Under the pieces are notes generated by a model. That model did not search any database, had not been told where the DNA came from, and saw nothing but the letters and a program-made list of their open reading frames with translations. A stretch of 6,740 bases of DNA from Prevotellaceae bacterium. GTDB taxonomy: Bacteria; Bacteroidota; Bacteroidia; Bacteroidales; UBA932. Each line of letters starts with the position of its first letter. Position 1 is the first letter of the stretch. The translations under genes were made by a program, and so were the position numbers. The DNA lies in assembly GCA_031288885.1 (NCBI GenBank), contig JAITQP010000209.1:1-6740 (forward strand), read 5' to 3'. Below, piece by piece: positions 1 through 6,740 of the stretch.

Positions 1-116
1 ACGCGCAGCCACGCGGGGGCAGAAAGCGTACGCAGCGGCTGGTAGGCGTACAAGTCCAGCAGCAGCACCCCCGCAACGAGCAGGAGCGGCATGAGTAAAT
101 TTGGGCTGTTGTGCAT
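1..116 (-). CDS. Putative membrane-anchored metallophosphoesterase, N-terminal 38 codons only
   Basis: A reading frame starts at an ATG at 116-114 and stays open to the window edge, so only the first 38 residues are visible. An in-frame TGA lies three codons upstream of this ATG. A second ATG eight codons further in (92-90) is an alternative start. The peptide begins MHNSPNLLMPLLLV and continues with a leucine/valine-rich membrane segment (about residues 8-20). It then has the short motif DLYAYQPLRTL and AWLR. A hydrophobic helix followed by a D-[LI]-Y-[AV]-[YF]-Q-x-[LI]-[RK]-T signature is, from memory, typical of the start of Bacteroidota metallophosphoesterases of the YkuE-like type, in which the phosphoesterase domain follows. 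That catalytic domain is outside the window, so its metal ligands cannot be checked. The gene is separated from susD by a strong terminator and has its own promoter candidate, so it is probably not part of the susCD unit. Another small membrane protein remains possible. Confidence 0.5.
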   Translation of the reverse strand, partial: MHNSPNLLMPLLLVAGVLLLDLYAYQPLRTLSAPAWLR

Positions 117-306
117 AATAGTTCATTTTTTACGAAGATACAAATGTTTCATAAAATTACTCCATTCATCAGGATTATTCTGTTAACGGGAGGTATTTTC
201 CGGTAAACAGCCGCATTTTGCCGACAAACAACGGCTACACTTTGCTCGGTTGTGATTTTATAAAACTTAGCCTGCTGAAACACCGAACATAAGGTTGCAT
301 AGCGGC
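117..306. other. Intergenic gap with no gene
   Basis: About 190 bp between the susCD terminator and the next minus-strand gene. It is AT-rich with stop codons in all frames. Apart from the promoter candidate at 133-140 I see only weak short inverted repeats (for example CTGTT near 180 with AACAG near 205). No RNA gene is recognisable. Confidence 0.6.
133..140 (-). promoter_or_regulatory. Candidate Bacteroidetes -7 promoter element for the downstream partial gene
   Basis: Read on the minus strand the site is TATCTTCG, preceded by TTTG. It matches the Bacteroidetes -7 consensus TAnnTTTG at all but one position and sits about 16 nt upstream of the ATG at 116. I see no convincing TTTG -33 element about 20 nt further upstream, so this is only a moderate candidate. 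The position, between the susCD terminator and the next gene, fits an independent promoter. Confidence 0.35.
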
Positions 307-370
307 AAAAAATTTGCAGGATTTACGGCCATTTTCTTTACCCAAGAAAATAGCCCGTAAATCCTGCAAA
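307..370 (-). terminator. Strong intrinsic terminator at the end of susCD
   Basis: Positions 313-328 and 355-370 are perfect inverted complements, giving a 16-bp stem (TTTGCAGGATTTACGG with CCGTAAATCCTGCAAA). Inside it a second perfect 8-bp stem (331-338 with 344-351) closes a 5-nt loop, separated by a small internal loop. Read on the minus strand the stem is followed at once by a T-run (A-run at 307-312 on plus), as expected for a Rho-independent terminator. It lies 31 nt after the susD stop, so it closes the susC-susD transcript. The plus-strand side has no T-run, so termination is one-directional. Confidence 0.92.
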
Positions 371-401
371 CGCTGTGCTGCCGGCAAATCAGCCTAAGCG
401 C

Positions 402-2465
402 CTACTGCGCTGCCACGCCTTCCGGCTGCAACGGCCAGTAGGGATTTTGGTAGATAGCCGACGCGCCGGCATTTTTCCCGTCGGGGCTGGCGATGAGGAG
501 ATGGTCAACGGCAATGGGGCTCAGGTAGTGCGCCATTTTCCAGCGTAAACCGTTGGCTGCGGGGTCGCTGTCTTTTTTGGAATAGGGCAGCAAATAGTCG
601 CCTTTGGATTTTGCCGAAACGGCTTGCTCAAAGTACGCCTGATGCTCGTAAGGCTTGCCGGTCTTGCTTACGCCACTCTCCGAAAACGTGTAGGTGTGGA
701 AGCTTGCGCCCCAGAACTTGCAGCCCTGCATTTGGTAGGGCTCCGTAGTCAGCTGGTCTAACGCCCGCCAGCGCTTGAGGTCAGCGAGGCGTAGCCCTTC
801 CGCCATCAGCTCCATGCGGCGTTCGCGTCGAATGTTATACAGGATTTTATCGCTCAAAACGCTTCCGGCGGAGTAGGCGCCCCAGTCGTCAAGCGTTTCC
901 CGCGCCATATCCGTCTTGTTGATGGTGTTAGCTTCAATATCGCCCCACGAGATGGTTGTAGTAGCATTGGCGCGGTTGCGAAGAGCTACCCAGTAGCTTT
1001 TTGCGTCGTTGTCCAAGCTTCCGTTTTTTTCGTAGCACGCCTCAATGTAGTTCAGGTAGGCTTCCGCCGCGCGGAAAACAATGCTGCCGGTAGCGGCGCC
1101 GCCGTTGTAGTTCATTTGCTCAAAGGTAGGGTTGTAGCCTTTGCGGATGGTGTAGCCCGTGTTGTACCCCTTTTCCACGTCGCCCAGCACCACGTCGGGC
1201 GCCTGCTCCACCGGGTTGTAGCAGCGGTCGGGCACAGCGCCGTCGAGGTACCAGTTTTTTTCGCCGGGCGCCTTGAGGAACAGCTGTAGCCGCCCGTCGC
1301 GGTTTTCTTTTACCGCATTCAGCGAATCGTCGCCCTTGTACGAGCCGCCGGTAGCGGCGTAGATGGGCGTGCCGTCGGCCATCAGGAAGTTATCGACGTA
1401 TCCCCGCGTCAGGCCGGTTTTGTAGCAACCGGCGGTAGCCGCGGCGCATATATTGTGCGTGACGCCCAGCGCGCGGCTGTATTCTTTCCATAAAATAACC
1501 TCATCGTACCCACTTAAATTCGGGTCGCCGTACATTTTTAGGTACAGGTTTTCCGGGTCAGACGAGCTTTGGGGCAGGATGCCGTTGTTTGCGGTAAGCT
1601 GGGTGGCGTCGGCTACCTCCTTTGCCGCTTTCATTGCTTCGTCCAGAAAGAACGCTATCTCCGCTTCAATGCTCCCCTTGGGGAATTGGTACCCGGGGTT
1701 TTGCGCTGCGCCGGGCCACCCACTGCCGTTGGGGACAAAGGCAGTACCTTTAAAGTACTTTTCCCACGTGCCCTCCAGCAGGGCTACCCGCGACTTGAGC
1801 AGCAAAGCCGCTTTTTTGCTAATTCGCGTCTTGGCCACGCCGTCGTTCATCAGGGAGATAGCCCTGTCCAAATCTTCGAGGATAAAGTGCGCCACGTCCG
1901 TGCGCGGGCGGCGCTTGCTATTTTCCATTAGCACCTCCATATTGTCCTCCAAGCAGTCGGTGATTATTGGGAAATCCCCCAGCAGCTGCAAACGCCTGAA
2001 GTATTCGTGAGCGCGCAGGAAATATACCTCGCCAATGAGGTGCTTGACGCTGGCGTCGGCGCCCTGAATAGCGTTTTCTTCGTACTTGGGCAGTACGTAC
2101 TTGAAAAAGTAGTTGCACCTGTAAATCTGCGCAAACGTCCAGTCGCCGCCCGTTTGCGGCACTCGGTAGTTTTCGGGCACGTAAATGTCGTTTACCGTAT
2201 TCGACGCCATGTTGTCGGAGTTGCCGTCAGCGCCGTAAACGCCGTAGCTCCAGTTGGTGTGCACGTCGAACGACTGGCTGAATGCGTTGTCACCCGTTCT
2301 GGGGGCGTACAGGTTGTTGACGTAGGTTTGCAGCTGCGTTTCGGTGTCAAAGTAGGTTTCCGGTGGAAGGCTCGACAAAGGAGTTTGCTCAAGCTCCACG
2401 CACGAAGCCAGCGTCAGGCAGGCAGCTGCTGCCGTAAATTTGAATATGTATTGTATGCGTATCAT
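402..2465 (-). CDS. susD: SusD/RagB-family nutrient-binding outer-membrane lipoprotein
   Basis: This 687-residue protein is the surface lid and ligand-binding partner of the SusC transporter encoded directly upstream. It starts with a lipoprotein signal: a hydrophobic run at residues 7-19 and a lipobox LASC, so Cys22 would be lipidated. The next residues, VELE, are acidic, as in Bacteroidota lipoproteins exported to the cell surface. Family signatures include GEVYFLRAHEYFRRLQLLGD near 145-164 (N-terminal SusD helix), FRAAEAYLNYIEA near 464-476, and RRERRMELMAEGLRLADLKRW near 546-566 (C-terminal RagB/SusD region). The C-terminus reads YLSPI...QNPYWPL, the usual ending. At 687 aa it is longer than many SusD proteins (roughly 500-620 aa), with insertions in the middle and a long C-terminal part. 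The start lies 11 nt after the susC stop and has an A/T-rich upstream region but no Shine-Dalgarno, normal for the phylum, so expression is probably coupled to susC. The ligand cannot be predicted from sequence alone; the symbol is a family name. Confidence 0.96.
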   Translation of the reverse strand: MIRIQYIFKFTAAAACLTLASCVELEQTPLSSLPPETYFDTETQLQTYVNNLYAPRTGDNAFSQSFDVHTNWSYGVYGADGNSDNMASNTVNDIYVPENYRVPQTGGDWTFAQIYRCNYFFKYVLPKYEENAIQGADASVKHLIGEVYFLRAHEYFRRLQLLGDFPIITDCLEDNMEVLMENSKRRPRTDVAHFILEDLDRAISLMNDGVAKTRISKKAALLLKSRVALLEGTWEKYFKGTAFVPNGSGWPGAAQNPGYQFPKGSIEAEIAFFLDEAMKAAKEVADATQLTANNGILPQSSSDPENLYLKMYGDPNLSGYDEVILWKEYSRALGVTHNICAAATAGCYKTGLTRGYVDNFLMADGTPIYAATGGSYKGDDSLNAVKENRDGRLQLFLKAPGEKNWYLDGAVPDRCYNPVEQAPDVVLGDVEKGYNTGYTIRKGYNPTFEQMNYNGGAATGSIVFRAAEAYLNYIEACYEKNGSLDNDAKSYWVALRNRANATTTISWGDIEANTINKTDMARETLDDWGAYSAGSVLSDKILYNIRRERRMELMAEGLRLADLKRWRALDQLTTEPYQMQGCKFWGASFHTYTFSESGVSKTGKPYEHQAYFEQAVSAKSKGDYLLPYSKKDSDPAANGLRWKMAHYLSPIAVDHLLIASPDGKNAGASAIYQNPYWPLQPEGVAAQ

Positions 2466-2476
2466 TATTTTAGCAT

Positions 2477-5400
2477 TTAAAAGTTAATATTTAAACCGAA
2501 GGATATCACTTTTGAGATTGGATAAACGCTTCCGCCCCATCCGCCGTCGATTGTTTCCGGGTCAAAGGCGTCGCTCATGGCGGTGGCTGTCCACAGGTTT
2601 TCGCCCGAGAAGAATATCCGCAGCTTGCTGACGGAAACTTTCTGCGCCCACGCCTGCGGCAGAGTATAGCCTATTTGCAGGTTTTTGAGCCGGATATACG
2701 AAGCATCCTGCAGGTAGCGCGTTTGCGCCTTGCGGTTTTTGCCGCCGCCGTCGCCGCCAAAGTAGGGGCGAGGGTAGTAGGCGTCGAGGTTTTCCGACAA
2801 GTATCCCTGCTGCACCGACCACGATTCGCTGTCCCTGAAGTAATCCGCGTGCGTGGTAAACCCTGTTGACCACCACATGCCGCCGTTGTTATCGGCTACT
2901 TCATCATTTCCTCCCGACGTAGCGCCCCAGAAGAAGTAGCTTCCCTGCCAGTAGTCGCGCTTGCCTACGCCCTGAAAGAAGGCTCTAAAGTCAAAGCCTT
3001 TCCATTCGGCGGTGAGGTCAATGCCGAACTGGTAGCGGGGCGTGCTGTTTCCTATCACCGTGAGGTCGCCGTGGTCGTCGAGCGTGCGTCCGCCCGGGCT
3101 CACGCCGCCCACGCCGTCCACGCTGGCATACATAATGTCTCCGGCCTGCCACGACGAGTGGATGGCGTCTTGTCCGCCCACCGTCGCCAAGTGCGCATCC
3201 ATCTCCGCCTGCGTTTTGGCAATGCCCACGGTGGTGTAGCCCCAGATTTCGCCAAGCATTTTGCCGTCGTAGTAGTCGGTTATTTTGCCGGTTTTGTTGC
3301 TCGGATACTTCAGCACTTTGGTTTGATAGTCCGCCAGCAGCAGCCGTACGCCATAGCCCAAGCCATTTTGCAGGCGGTCGCGCCATTCAATTTGGAATTC
3401 AAACCCGTAATCCTGTAGCTGGGTATCGTTGGCTTTTTTGGGGTTAACGCCCAGCACAACCGGCAGCTGGGGCGCCGGCCCGAGCATATCGTTGGTGGTG
3501 CGCACGTAGTAGTCAAACGAGCCGGTGAGGCGGCTTTTGAGCAGCGCGAAGTCCAGCCCGCCGTTTACCGATACAATTTTCTCCCACGTCAGGTAAGGAT
3601 TTTCCACCGTGCCGGGCGAGGTGGCAATGTTTGGCTTTGCGCTGCCCTGTAGCCAATTTCCGTAGCTGCTGTACAGCCCAAGGTTGGAGTAGGTGGGGTA
3701 CCAGCCGGTGGTATTCATGTTGGCGAGCTGCCCGTAGGAGCCGCGAACTTTCAGCACGCTAACAATGCTGCTGAGCGGCTCAAAGAAGCTTTCGTGGGCA
3801 ACATTCCACCCGGCCGAAACCGACGGCGACCACACCGTGCGGCGCCCTTCGCGGAAGCGCGACGAAGCGTCGTAGCGAAGGTTGGCTTCGAGCAAATACT
3901 TGCCGTCGTAGTCGTAGTTGAGGCGACCAAAACCGCCCATGTTCGACCACCTGTTCCGCGAGCCGTTTGTGCTGGGCACAACCTCCACGCCGTTTTGGTC
4001 GGCTCCGGTAGTCAAATCCACCTCGGGGTAGCTGGGGCTGATAACGCCGTTGCGCTGAAGCCCGAACAGCCGCTGCGCCATTTGCTGCTCCTGAAAGCCC
4101 ACCATGGCCTTAAGGTGATTTTTTTCGGCAAAGCTGAAGCTGTACTCGGAGTAAATATTCAGCCCGAGTAAATCCTCCTTCGTATTTTCCTCATGCACGT
4201 TGCCGCCGCTCTTGGCGTCCTGCACGTATGGGTTGTTGTCCACGTCATACTGATAGAGCGGGAAAGAGTCCCAGTGCCGGTTATAGTTTTTTATGGCGTA
4301 GCTCACGTCAACGGTTGTTTTCCAATTCTTGACAGGCTCAAAGAGCAGCAACGCCTGCTGGTAGGAGTTGTCGGTCACCGCGCTGTCGTTGCCGCCGTCG
4401 CGCAGGTCGAGCGCTTTCCACTCAAAGAGGTTCCCGTTGCCGTCGTATAGCGGAATAAAAGGCCAGCACTGCCGCCCGATGTCCTGAAACAGCGAGTTGG
4501 TCAGCCCGCTTGGGCGCGTGTAGTCGTCCCTCACAAAGCGGTGGTTGTACGATAGCGTTATCCACGGGTTTACCTCGTAGCTCACCTTGCCGGTTGCGGA
4601 AAAGCGGTTGTAGCTATCCTGATTATACACCATCAAGCCGTTTTGGCCGAGGAAGCCAAACGAGGTATAATACGTAACTTTGTCCGTCCCGCCGCTCAGG
4701 CTCAGGTTATGCTCCTGCGAAAACGCATAATCGCGGTATAGCTCTTGGTAGTAATCGCGGTTATCCAGCCCGCCCACGTTGGTAGCCGTGCCGTAAATGC
4801 CGGCGGGGTCAAACCCGTCCTCCCAGCGTCCGTTTGGCTTAGGTATTGCCGCAACCGTTGTTTTGCCCTCCTGAAAATCCTTAATACCTTGCAGCCAGCT
4901 GTCGTTGATATGCGTCCCCCATCCGGGCGTATTCATGCAGGCGTCGTCAAAGTAGAGCGCAAAGGTGTAAGAATCCATAAACTCGGGCAGCAGCACCGGC
5001 GAGTTAAACCGGAAATTGTTGTTGTAACTGACCGTTGTTTTCCCCGCCGTCCCCTTTTTGGTAGTAATGAGGATAACGCCAAACGGCGCTTTGGAGCCGT
5101 AAATAGACGATGCGGCAGCGTCCTTAAGCACCGACACGCTTTCGATGTCCTGCGGGTTGAGCGCGTTGATGTCGCTCTCAATACCGTCAATAAGCACCAA
5201 CGGCGAGCTGCTCACTTCGCTGTTCAGCGTTCCCTTTCCCCGAATGGAGATGCTGGGTTTGGAGTCGAGCGTACCGTTATTTTGGGTAATGGTCAACCCG
5301 GGCACTAAGCCCTGCAAGACCTGCGAAGCCAGCTGCACGGGTCTGTTTTCAATTTCCCTTGCGGTAGTCACGCCCACCGCGCCGGTCAGGTTTACCTTTC

Positions 5401-5818
5401 GCTGCGTACCGAAGCCTACCACCACCACCTCATCAATGGCTTGGTCGCTGCTTTCGAGCGTAACGTCAACGCGCCCGCGTCCGGCCACCGCTTCCTCCTT
5501 GGTGGCCAACCCAAGAAACGAGAACACCAGCGTTGCGTCGGCGGGCGCGCTAATGGTGTAGCTGCCGCTTGCGTCGGTGGTGACGCCCATAGTGGCGCCT
5601 TTGATCACCACGCTTGCCCCCGCCACAGGCTCATTATTGCCGTCGCGCACCGTGCCGGAAATGTTAAGATTTTGCGCCCGCAGCGACAGCGGAAGCAAGG
5701 CGCAGAGCAGCAGCGGGAGCAGCAGGCACTTCGCACGCCTCCGCAAACCGCCAGCCGCCTGAGCAGACGCAGACGTAGCCCGCGCTGCCCGATTTTGATC
5801 GAGTAGTTTTTTGTTCAT
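2477..5818 (-). CDS. susC: SusC/RagA-family TonB-dependent outer-membrane transporter
   Basis: This 1113-residue protein is the outer-membrane barrel that imports ligands captured by SusD into the periplasm using TonB/ExbBD energy. Domain order: an unusually long polar and basic n-region (1-30), a hydrophobic signal core (31-46) with likely cleavage after LRA48, then a carboxypeptidase-regulatory-like beta-sandwich (about 51-122, starting ISGTVRDGNNEPVAGA). A TonB-box-like DEVVVVGFG follows at 129-137. The plug domain (about 145-256) contains SISIRGKGTLN, PLVLIDGI and the SusC hallmark KDAAASSIYGSKAPFGVILI. The remainder is the 22-strand barrel ending in FGLNINF with a C-terminal aromatic residue, the assembly signal. 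No STN domain precedes the beta-sandwich, so it is not the type that signals through an anti-sigma/ECF sigma pair. The first internal Met is at residue 77, which fixes the start. The ATG has an A/T-rich upstream region without Shine-Dalgarno. The frame is intact, with no sign of frameshift. Substrate is unknown. Confidence 0.97.
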   Translation of the reverse strand: MNKKLLDQNRAARATSASAQAAGGLRRRAKCLLLPLLLCALLPLSLRAQNLNISGTVRDGNNEPVAGASVVIKGATMGVTTDASGSYTISAPADATLVFSFLGLATKEEAVAGRGRVDVTLESSDQAIDEVVVVGFGTQRKVNLTGAVGVTTAREIENRPVQLASQVLQGLVPGLTITQNNGTLDSKPSISIRGKGTLNSEVSSSPLVLIDGIESDINALNPQDIESVSVLKDAAASSIYGSKAPFGVILITTKKGTAGKTTVSYNNNFRFNSPVLLPEFMDSYTFALYFDDACMNTPGWGTHINDSWLQGIKDFQEGKTTVAAIPKPNGRWEDGFDPAGIYGTATNVGGLDNRDYYQELYRDYAFSQEHNLSLSGGTDKVTYYTSFGFLGQNGLMVYNQDSYNRFSATGKVSYEVNPWITLSYNHRFVRDDYTRPSGLTNSLFQDIGRQCWPFIPLYDGNGNLFEWKALDLRDGGNDSAVTDNSYQQALLLFEPVKNWKTTVDVSYAIKNYNRHWDSFPLYQYDVDNNPYVQDAKSGGNVHEENTKEDLLGLNIYSEYSFSFAEKNHLKAMVGFQEQQMAQRLFGLQRNGVISPSYPEVDLTTGADQNGVEVVPSTNGSRNRWSNMGGFGRLNYDYDGKYLLEANLRYDASSRFREGRRTVWSPSVSAGWNVAHESFFEPLSSIVSVLKVRGSYGQLANMNTTGWYPTYSNLGLYSSYGNWLQGSAKPNIATSPGTVENPYLTWEKIVSVNGGLDFALLKSRLTGSFDYYVRTTNDMLGPAPQLPVVLGVNPKKANDTQLQDYGFEFQIEWRDRLQNGLGYGVRLLLADYQTKVLKYPSNKTGKITDYYDGKMLGEIWGYTTVGIAKTQAEMDAHLATVGGQDAIHSSWQAGDIMYASVDGVGGVSPGGRTLDDHGDLTVIGNSTPRYQFGIDLTAEWKGFDFRAFFQGVGKRDYWQGSYFFWGATSGGNDEVADNNGGMWWSTGFTTHADYFRDSESWSVQQGYLSENLDAYYPRPYFGGDGGGKNRKAQTRYLQDASYIRLKNLQIGYTLPQAWAQKVSVSKLRIFFSGENLWTATAMSDAFDPETIDGGWGGSVYPISKVISFGLNINF

Positions 5819-5858
5819 GATACAAATGTTTAAATGGATAAATAAAAAATAGAAACAA

Positions 5859-5897
5859 ATAGCCAGACAGCCGAAAACCGCTTCTGCTGTCTGCTAT
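5859..5897 (-). promoter_or_regulatory. Bulged hairpin with U-rich tail just before susC
   Basis: CAGACAGC (5864-5871) and GCTGTCTG (5886-5893) are perfect complements around a 14-nt loop. The pairing extends by four more base pairs (ATAG 5859-5862 with CTAT 5894-5897) past one bulged base, giving a 12-bp stem. Read on the minus strand it is followed by TTGTTTCTATTTTTTATTT, a U-rich but interrupted tract. It ends about 40 nt upstream of the susC ATG. It could be a second, weaker terminator, an mRNA-stabilising or processing hairpin, or a translational control element. Structure is seen; function is inferred. Confidence 0.5.
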
Positions 5898-5980
5898 GGC
5901 GTTAGGGACAGTCGTTGGGGTGTATAGGGGAAGAAGAGGTGTAGTACGTGCGCCTCTGCGCAGGAGCAATGCTACAGCAG

Positions 5981-6024
5981 AAAAAATAAAAAAAGTGAAT
6001 GGTCGAAAAAGTTGACCATTCACT
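5981..6024 (-). terminator. Intrinsic terminator inside the susC leader (possible attenuator)
   Basis: AGTGAATGGTC (5994-6004) and GACCATTCACT (6014-6024) form a perfect 11-bp stem with a 9-nt loop. On the minus strand it is followed immediately by TTTTTTTATTTTTT (5981-5993), a textbook Rho-independent terminator. On the plus strand the hairpin is followed by ACAAAATAAA, so it is directional. It lies 40 nt after the stop of the small ORF at 6065-6223 and 162 nt before susC. I see no convincing promoter between it and susC. Either it ends a separate short RNA of about 265 nt, or it attenuates transcription into susC. Confidence 0.85.
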
Positions 6025-6064
6025 ACAAAATAAACGCTGTAAGCTCTTGCAGAATAAGAAAAAT

Positions 6065-6223
<159 letters not shown>

Positions 6224-6229
6224 CATTAT

Positions 6230-6235
6230 CTCCTC
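6230..6235 (-). promoter_or_regulatory. Shine-Dalgarno site of the small leader ORF
   Basis: GAGGAG on the minus strand, separated by ATAATG from the ATG at 6223 (six bases) and by three bases from the ATG at 6226. Spacing favours the second ATG. The strength of the match is notable, because susC and susD in the same window have only A/T-rich upstream regions, as is usual in the phylum. Confidence 0.5.
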
Positions 6236-6254
6236 AAAATTTTTAATGACCACG

Positions 6255-6285
6255 CAAATGTACAGGGTAACTTTTGCGCCGGCAA
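6255..6285 (-). promoter_or_regulatory. Promoter candidate P1 for the leader and susCD
   Basis: On the minus strand TACATTTG (6262-6255) matches the Bacteroidetes -7 consensus TAnnTTTG exactly. A TTG (6285-6283) lies upstream with a 20-base spacer, close to the expected -33 position. Transcription would begin near 6248-6250. This leaves a leader of about 25 nt before the small ORF and about 430 nt before susC. The -33 element lies inside the inverted repeat at 6278-6315, so a bound protein there could block or modulate the promoter. Confidence 0.6.
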
Positions 6286-6315
6286 TACCACAAACATGGT
6301 ATTTTTTTCGCCGGC
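6278..6315. promoter_or_regulatory. Compound inverted repeat overlapping the P1 -33 element (possible operator)
   Basis: An inner dyad AATACCA (6284-6290) and TGGTATT (6297-6303) is perfect over seven bases with a six-base spacer. It is flanked by two copies of the self-complementary GCCGGC (6278-6283 and 6310-6315), so the whole can also pair as a two-tier stem with a one-sided internal loop. The symmetry and the overlap with the -33 element suggest a binding site for a dimeric regulator. The inner stem is followed on plus by a T-run, so a weak plus-strand terminator is the alternative, although no plus-strand gene precedes it. Confidence 0.45.
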
Positions 6316-6359
6316 GAACTTATCCGGTTGAACGCCTGAAGCGCGCTAAAACAATTTTG

Positions 6360-6367
6360 CAAATATA
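6360..6367 (-). promoter_or_regulatory. Second promoter candidate P2 (-7 element)
   Basis: Minus-strand TATATTTG, preceded by TTG, is an exact TAnnTTTG match. A run of seven T residues lies in the -33 area about 16-22 bases upstream, but without a clear TTTG. A transcript from here would pass through the inverted repeat at 6278-6315 and then through P1 and the leader. It is a weaker case than P1 because the -33 element is not distinct. Confidence 0.4.
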
Positions 6368-6666
6368 CAACATTATTGCGTGAAAAAAATCTCACCTAAT
6401 CAGCTAAAAAACGTTACAAAATAAATTAGCGAAAGAATTGTTGTAAAATACGCTTTTCACTTCATTTTTGAAAGCAAAAGCCGCCTTAATACAGCAAAAC
6501 TGTAAGCAAAAATTTTGGGGGTTTTCTTTTTTTGAGGATATCGGGCATTATGAGCGGAGCAAAATAGCCGGAGCGAAGCGAAGTTTAACAAAGGTGCATC
6601 AAGCCCCATAAAATTTACCTTAACGGATGGGCACGCCCCCAGTTACCTTCGGTGAGGGTTTCGCCA
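6368..6666. other. Gene-free upstream region
   Basis: No reading frame of 60 codons or more lies here, and I recognise no tRNA, rRNA or riboswitch. Positions 6368-6535 are AT-rich, with small inverted repeats such as ACAG-CAAAA-CTGT near 6491-6503. From about 6540 onward the sequence becomes more GC-rich, with repeated GGAGC/GAAGCG words (6553-6582). It resembles intergenic repeat material rather than coding sequence. No sigma/anti-sigma, AraC-type or hybrid sensor gene is visible next to susC. Confidence 0.5.
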
Positions 6667-6681
6667 TTCCCCGTAGGGGAA
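6667..6681. repeat. GTA-loop palindrome 1
   Basis: TTCCCC and GGGGAA flank a central GTA, a six-base-pair perfect hairpin. It shares the core CCCGTAGGG with the element at 6707-6738, with the two cores about 50 bp apart. The pair suggests an interspersed palindromic repeat family. No T-run follows on either strand, so it does not look like a standard terminator. Confidence 0.55.
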
Positions 6682-6706
6682 CAATATCAATAGAAAATGG
6701 GCGCTT

Positions 6707-6738
6707 ACGGTTTTGATAGCCCGTAGGGCTTTAACCGT
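6707..6738. repeat. GTA-loop palindrome 2 with outer stem
   Basis: AGCCC (6718-6722) and GGGCT (6726-6730) flank GTA. An outer pairing of ACGGTT (6707-6712) with AACCGT (6733-6738) encloses this, giving a two-tier stem. The core CCCGTAGGG is identical to that of the palindrome at 6667-6681, but the outer bases differ and are compensated. This is what is expected of structured repeats that conserve pairing rather than sequence. It runs to the window edge, so further copies may follow. Confidence 0.55.
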
Positions 6739-6740
6739 TT

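Noticed and set aside
137..149. 13-base sequence GATACAAATGTTT shared with 5819-5831
   Set aside because: Both copies lie in A/T-rich upstream regions with similar promoter or ribosome-binding composition. One pair of this length is not enough to call a functional repeat.
1453..5806. Many open frames of 60-187 codons on plus and in other minus frames across susC and susD
   Set aside because: They lie wholly inside two unmistakable GC-rich genes, have no family features and no promoter or Shine-Dalgarno of their own. They are shadow frames.
5823..5830. AACATTTG on minus just before the susC ATG as a susC promoter
   Set aside because: It has a mismatch at the first consensus base and no -33 partner at 19-21 bases (the nearest TTTG is 25 bases away). 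It would leave essentially no leader. It is better seen as the A/T-rich ribosome-binding region.
5664..6023. Minus-strand frame of about 119 codons overlapping the susC start
   Set aside because: As an independent gene it would start inside the terminator hairpin, is T-rich by composition and overlaps susC in another frame. I keep it only as the possible extension of the leader ORF after repeat slippage.
6667..6740. CRISPR-like array
   Set aside because: Only two short palindromes with different flanks and no constant repeat-spacer pattern.

Overview
The window is from a Bacteroidota genome, most likely Bacteroidales. This rests on a SusC/SusD outer-membrane pair, promoter elements matching the Bacteroidetes sigma factor (TAnnTTTG at -7, with a TTG-type -33), A/T-rich ribosome-binding regions in front of the two large genes, and GC-rich coding DNA between AT-rich intergenic DNA. 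All recognised genes lie on the minus strand, so the biological order runs from high to low coordinates.

Layout from upstream to downstream: positions 6368-6740 hold no gene I can support. They contain two short palindromes with a GTA loop (6667-6681 and 6707-6738) that look like dispersed intergenic repeats. Two promoter candidates follow, at 6360-6367 and 6255-6285. The second overlaps a compound inverted repeat (6278-6315) that could be an operator. Next comes a leader of about 430 nt. It holds a good Shine-Dalgarno and a 52-codon small ORF containing a perfect 22-copy CA (TG on plus) dinucleotide repeat, then a strong intrinsic terminator (5981-6024) and a second bulged hairpin (5859-5897) followed by a U-rich stretch. 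susC (1113 aa, TonB-dependent transporter) starts at 5818. susD (687 aa, surface glycan-binding lipoprotein) follows 11 nt after susC. A 16-bp-stem terminator (307-370) closes the unit 31 nt after the susD stop. Beyond a 190-bp gene-free gap lies the first 38 codons of another minus-strand gene, probably a membrane-anchored metallophosphoesterase.

SusC and SusD together would capture an oligosaccharide (or another large nutrient) at the cell surface and import it into the periplasm using TonB energy. No enzymes, no ECF-sigma/FecR pair and no hybrid two-component sensor lie in the window, and the transporter lacks the STN signalling domain, so the usual regulators are not visible. The most interesting part is the leader. 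Gaining or losing CA units changes the reading frame that exits the repeat. With 22 units translation stops before the terminator. With 21 units the frame stays open through both hairpins and past the susC start. This is compatible with a slippage-controlled (phase-variable) attenuator of susCD expression. That is a hypothesis, not something the sequence proves.
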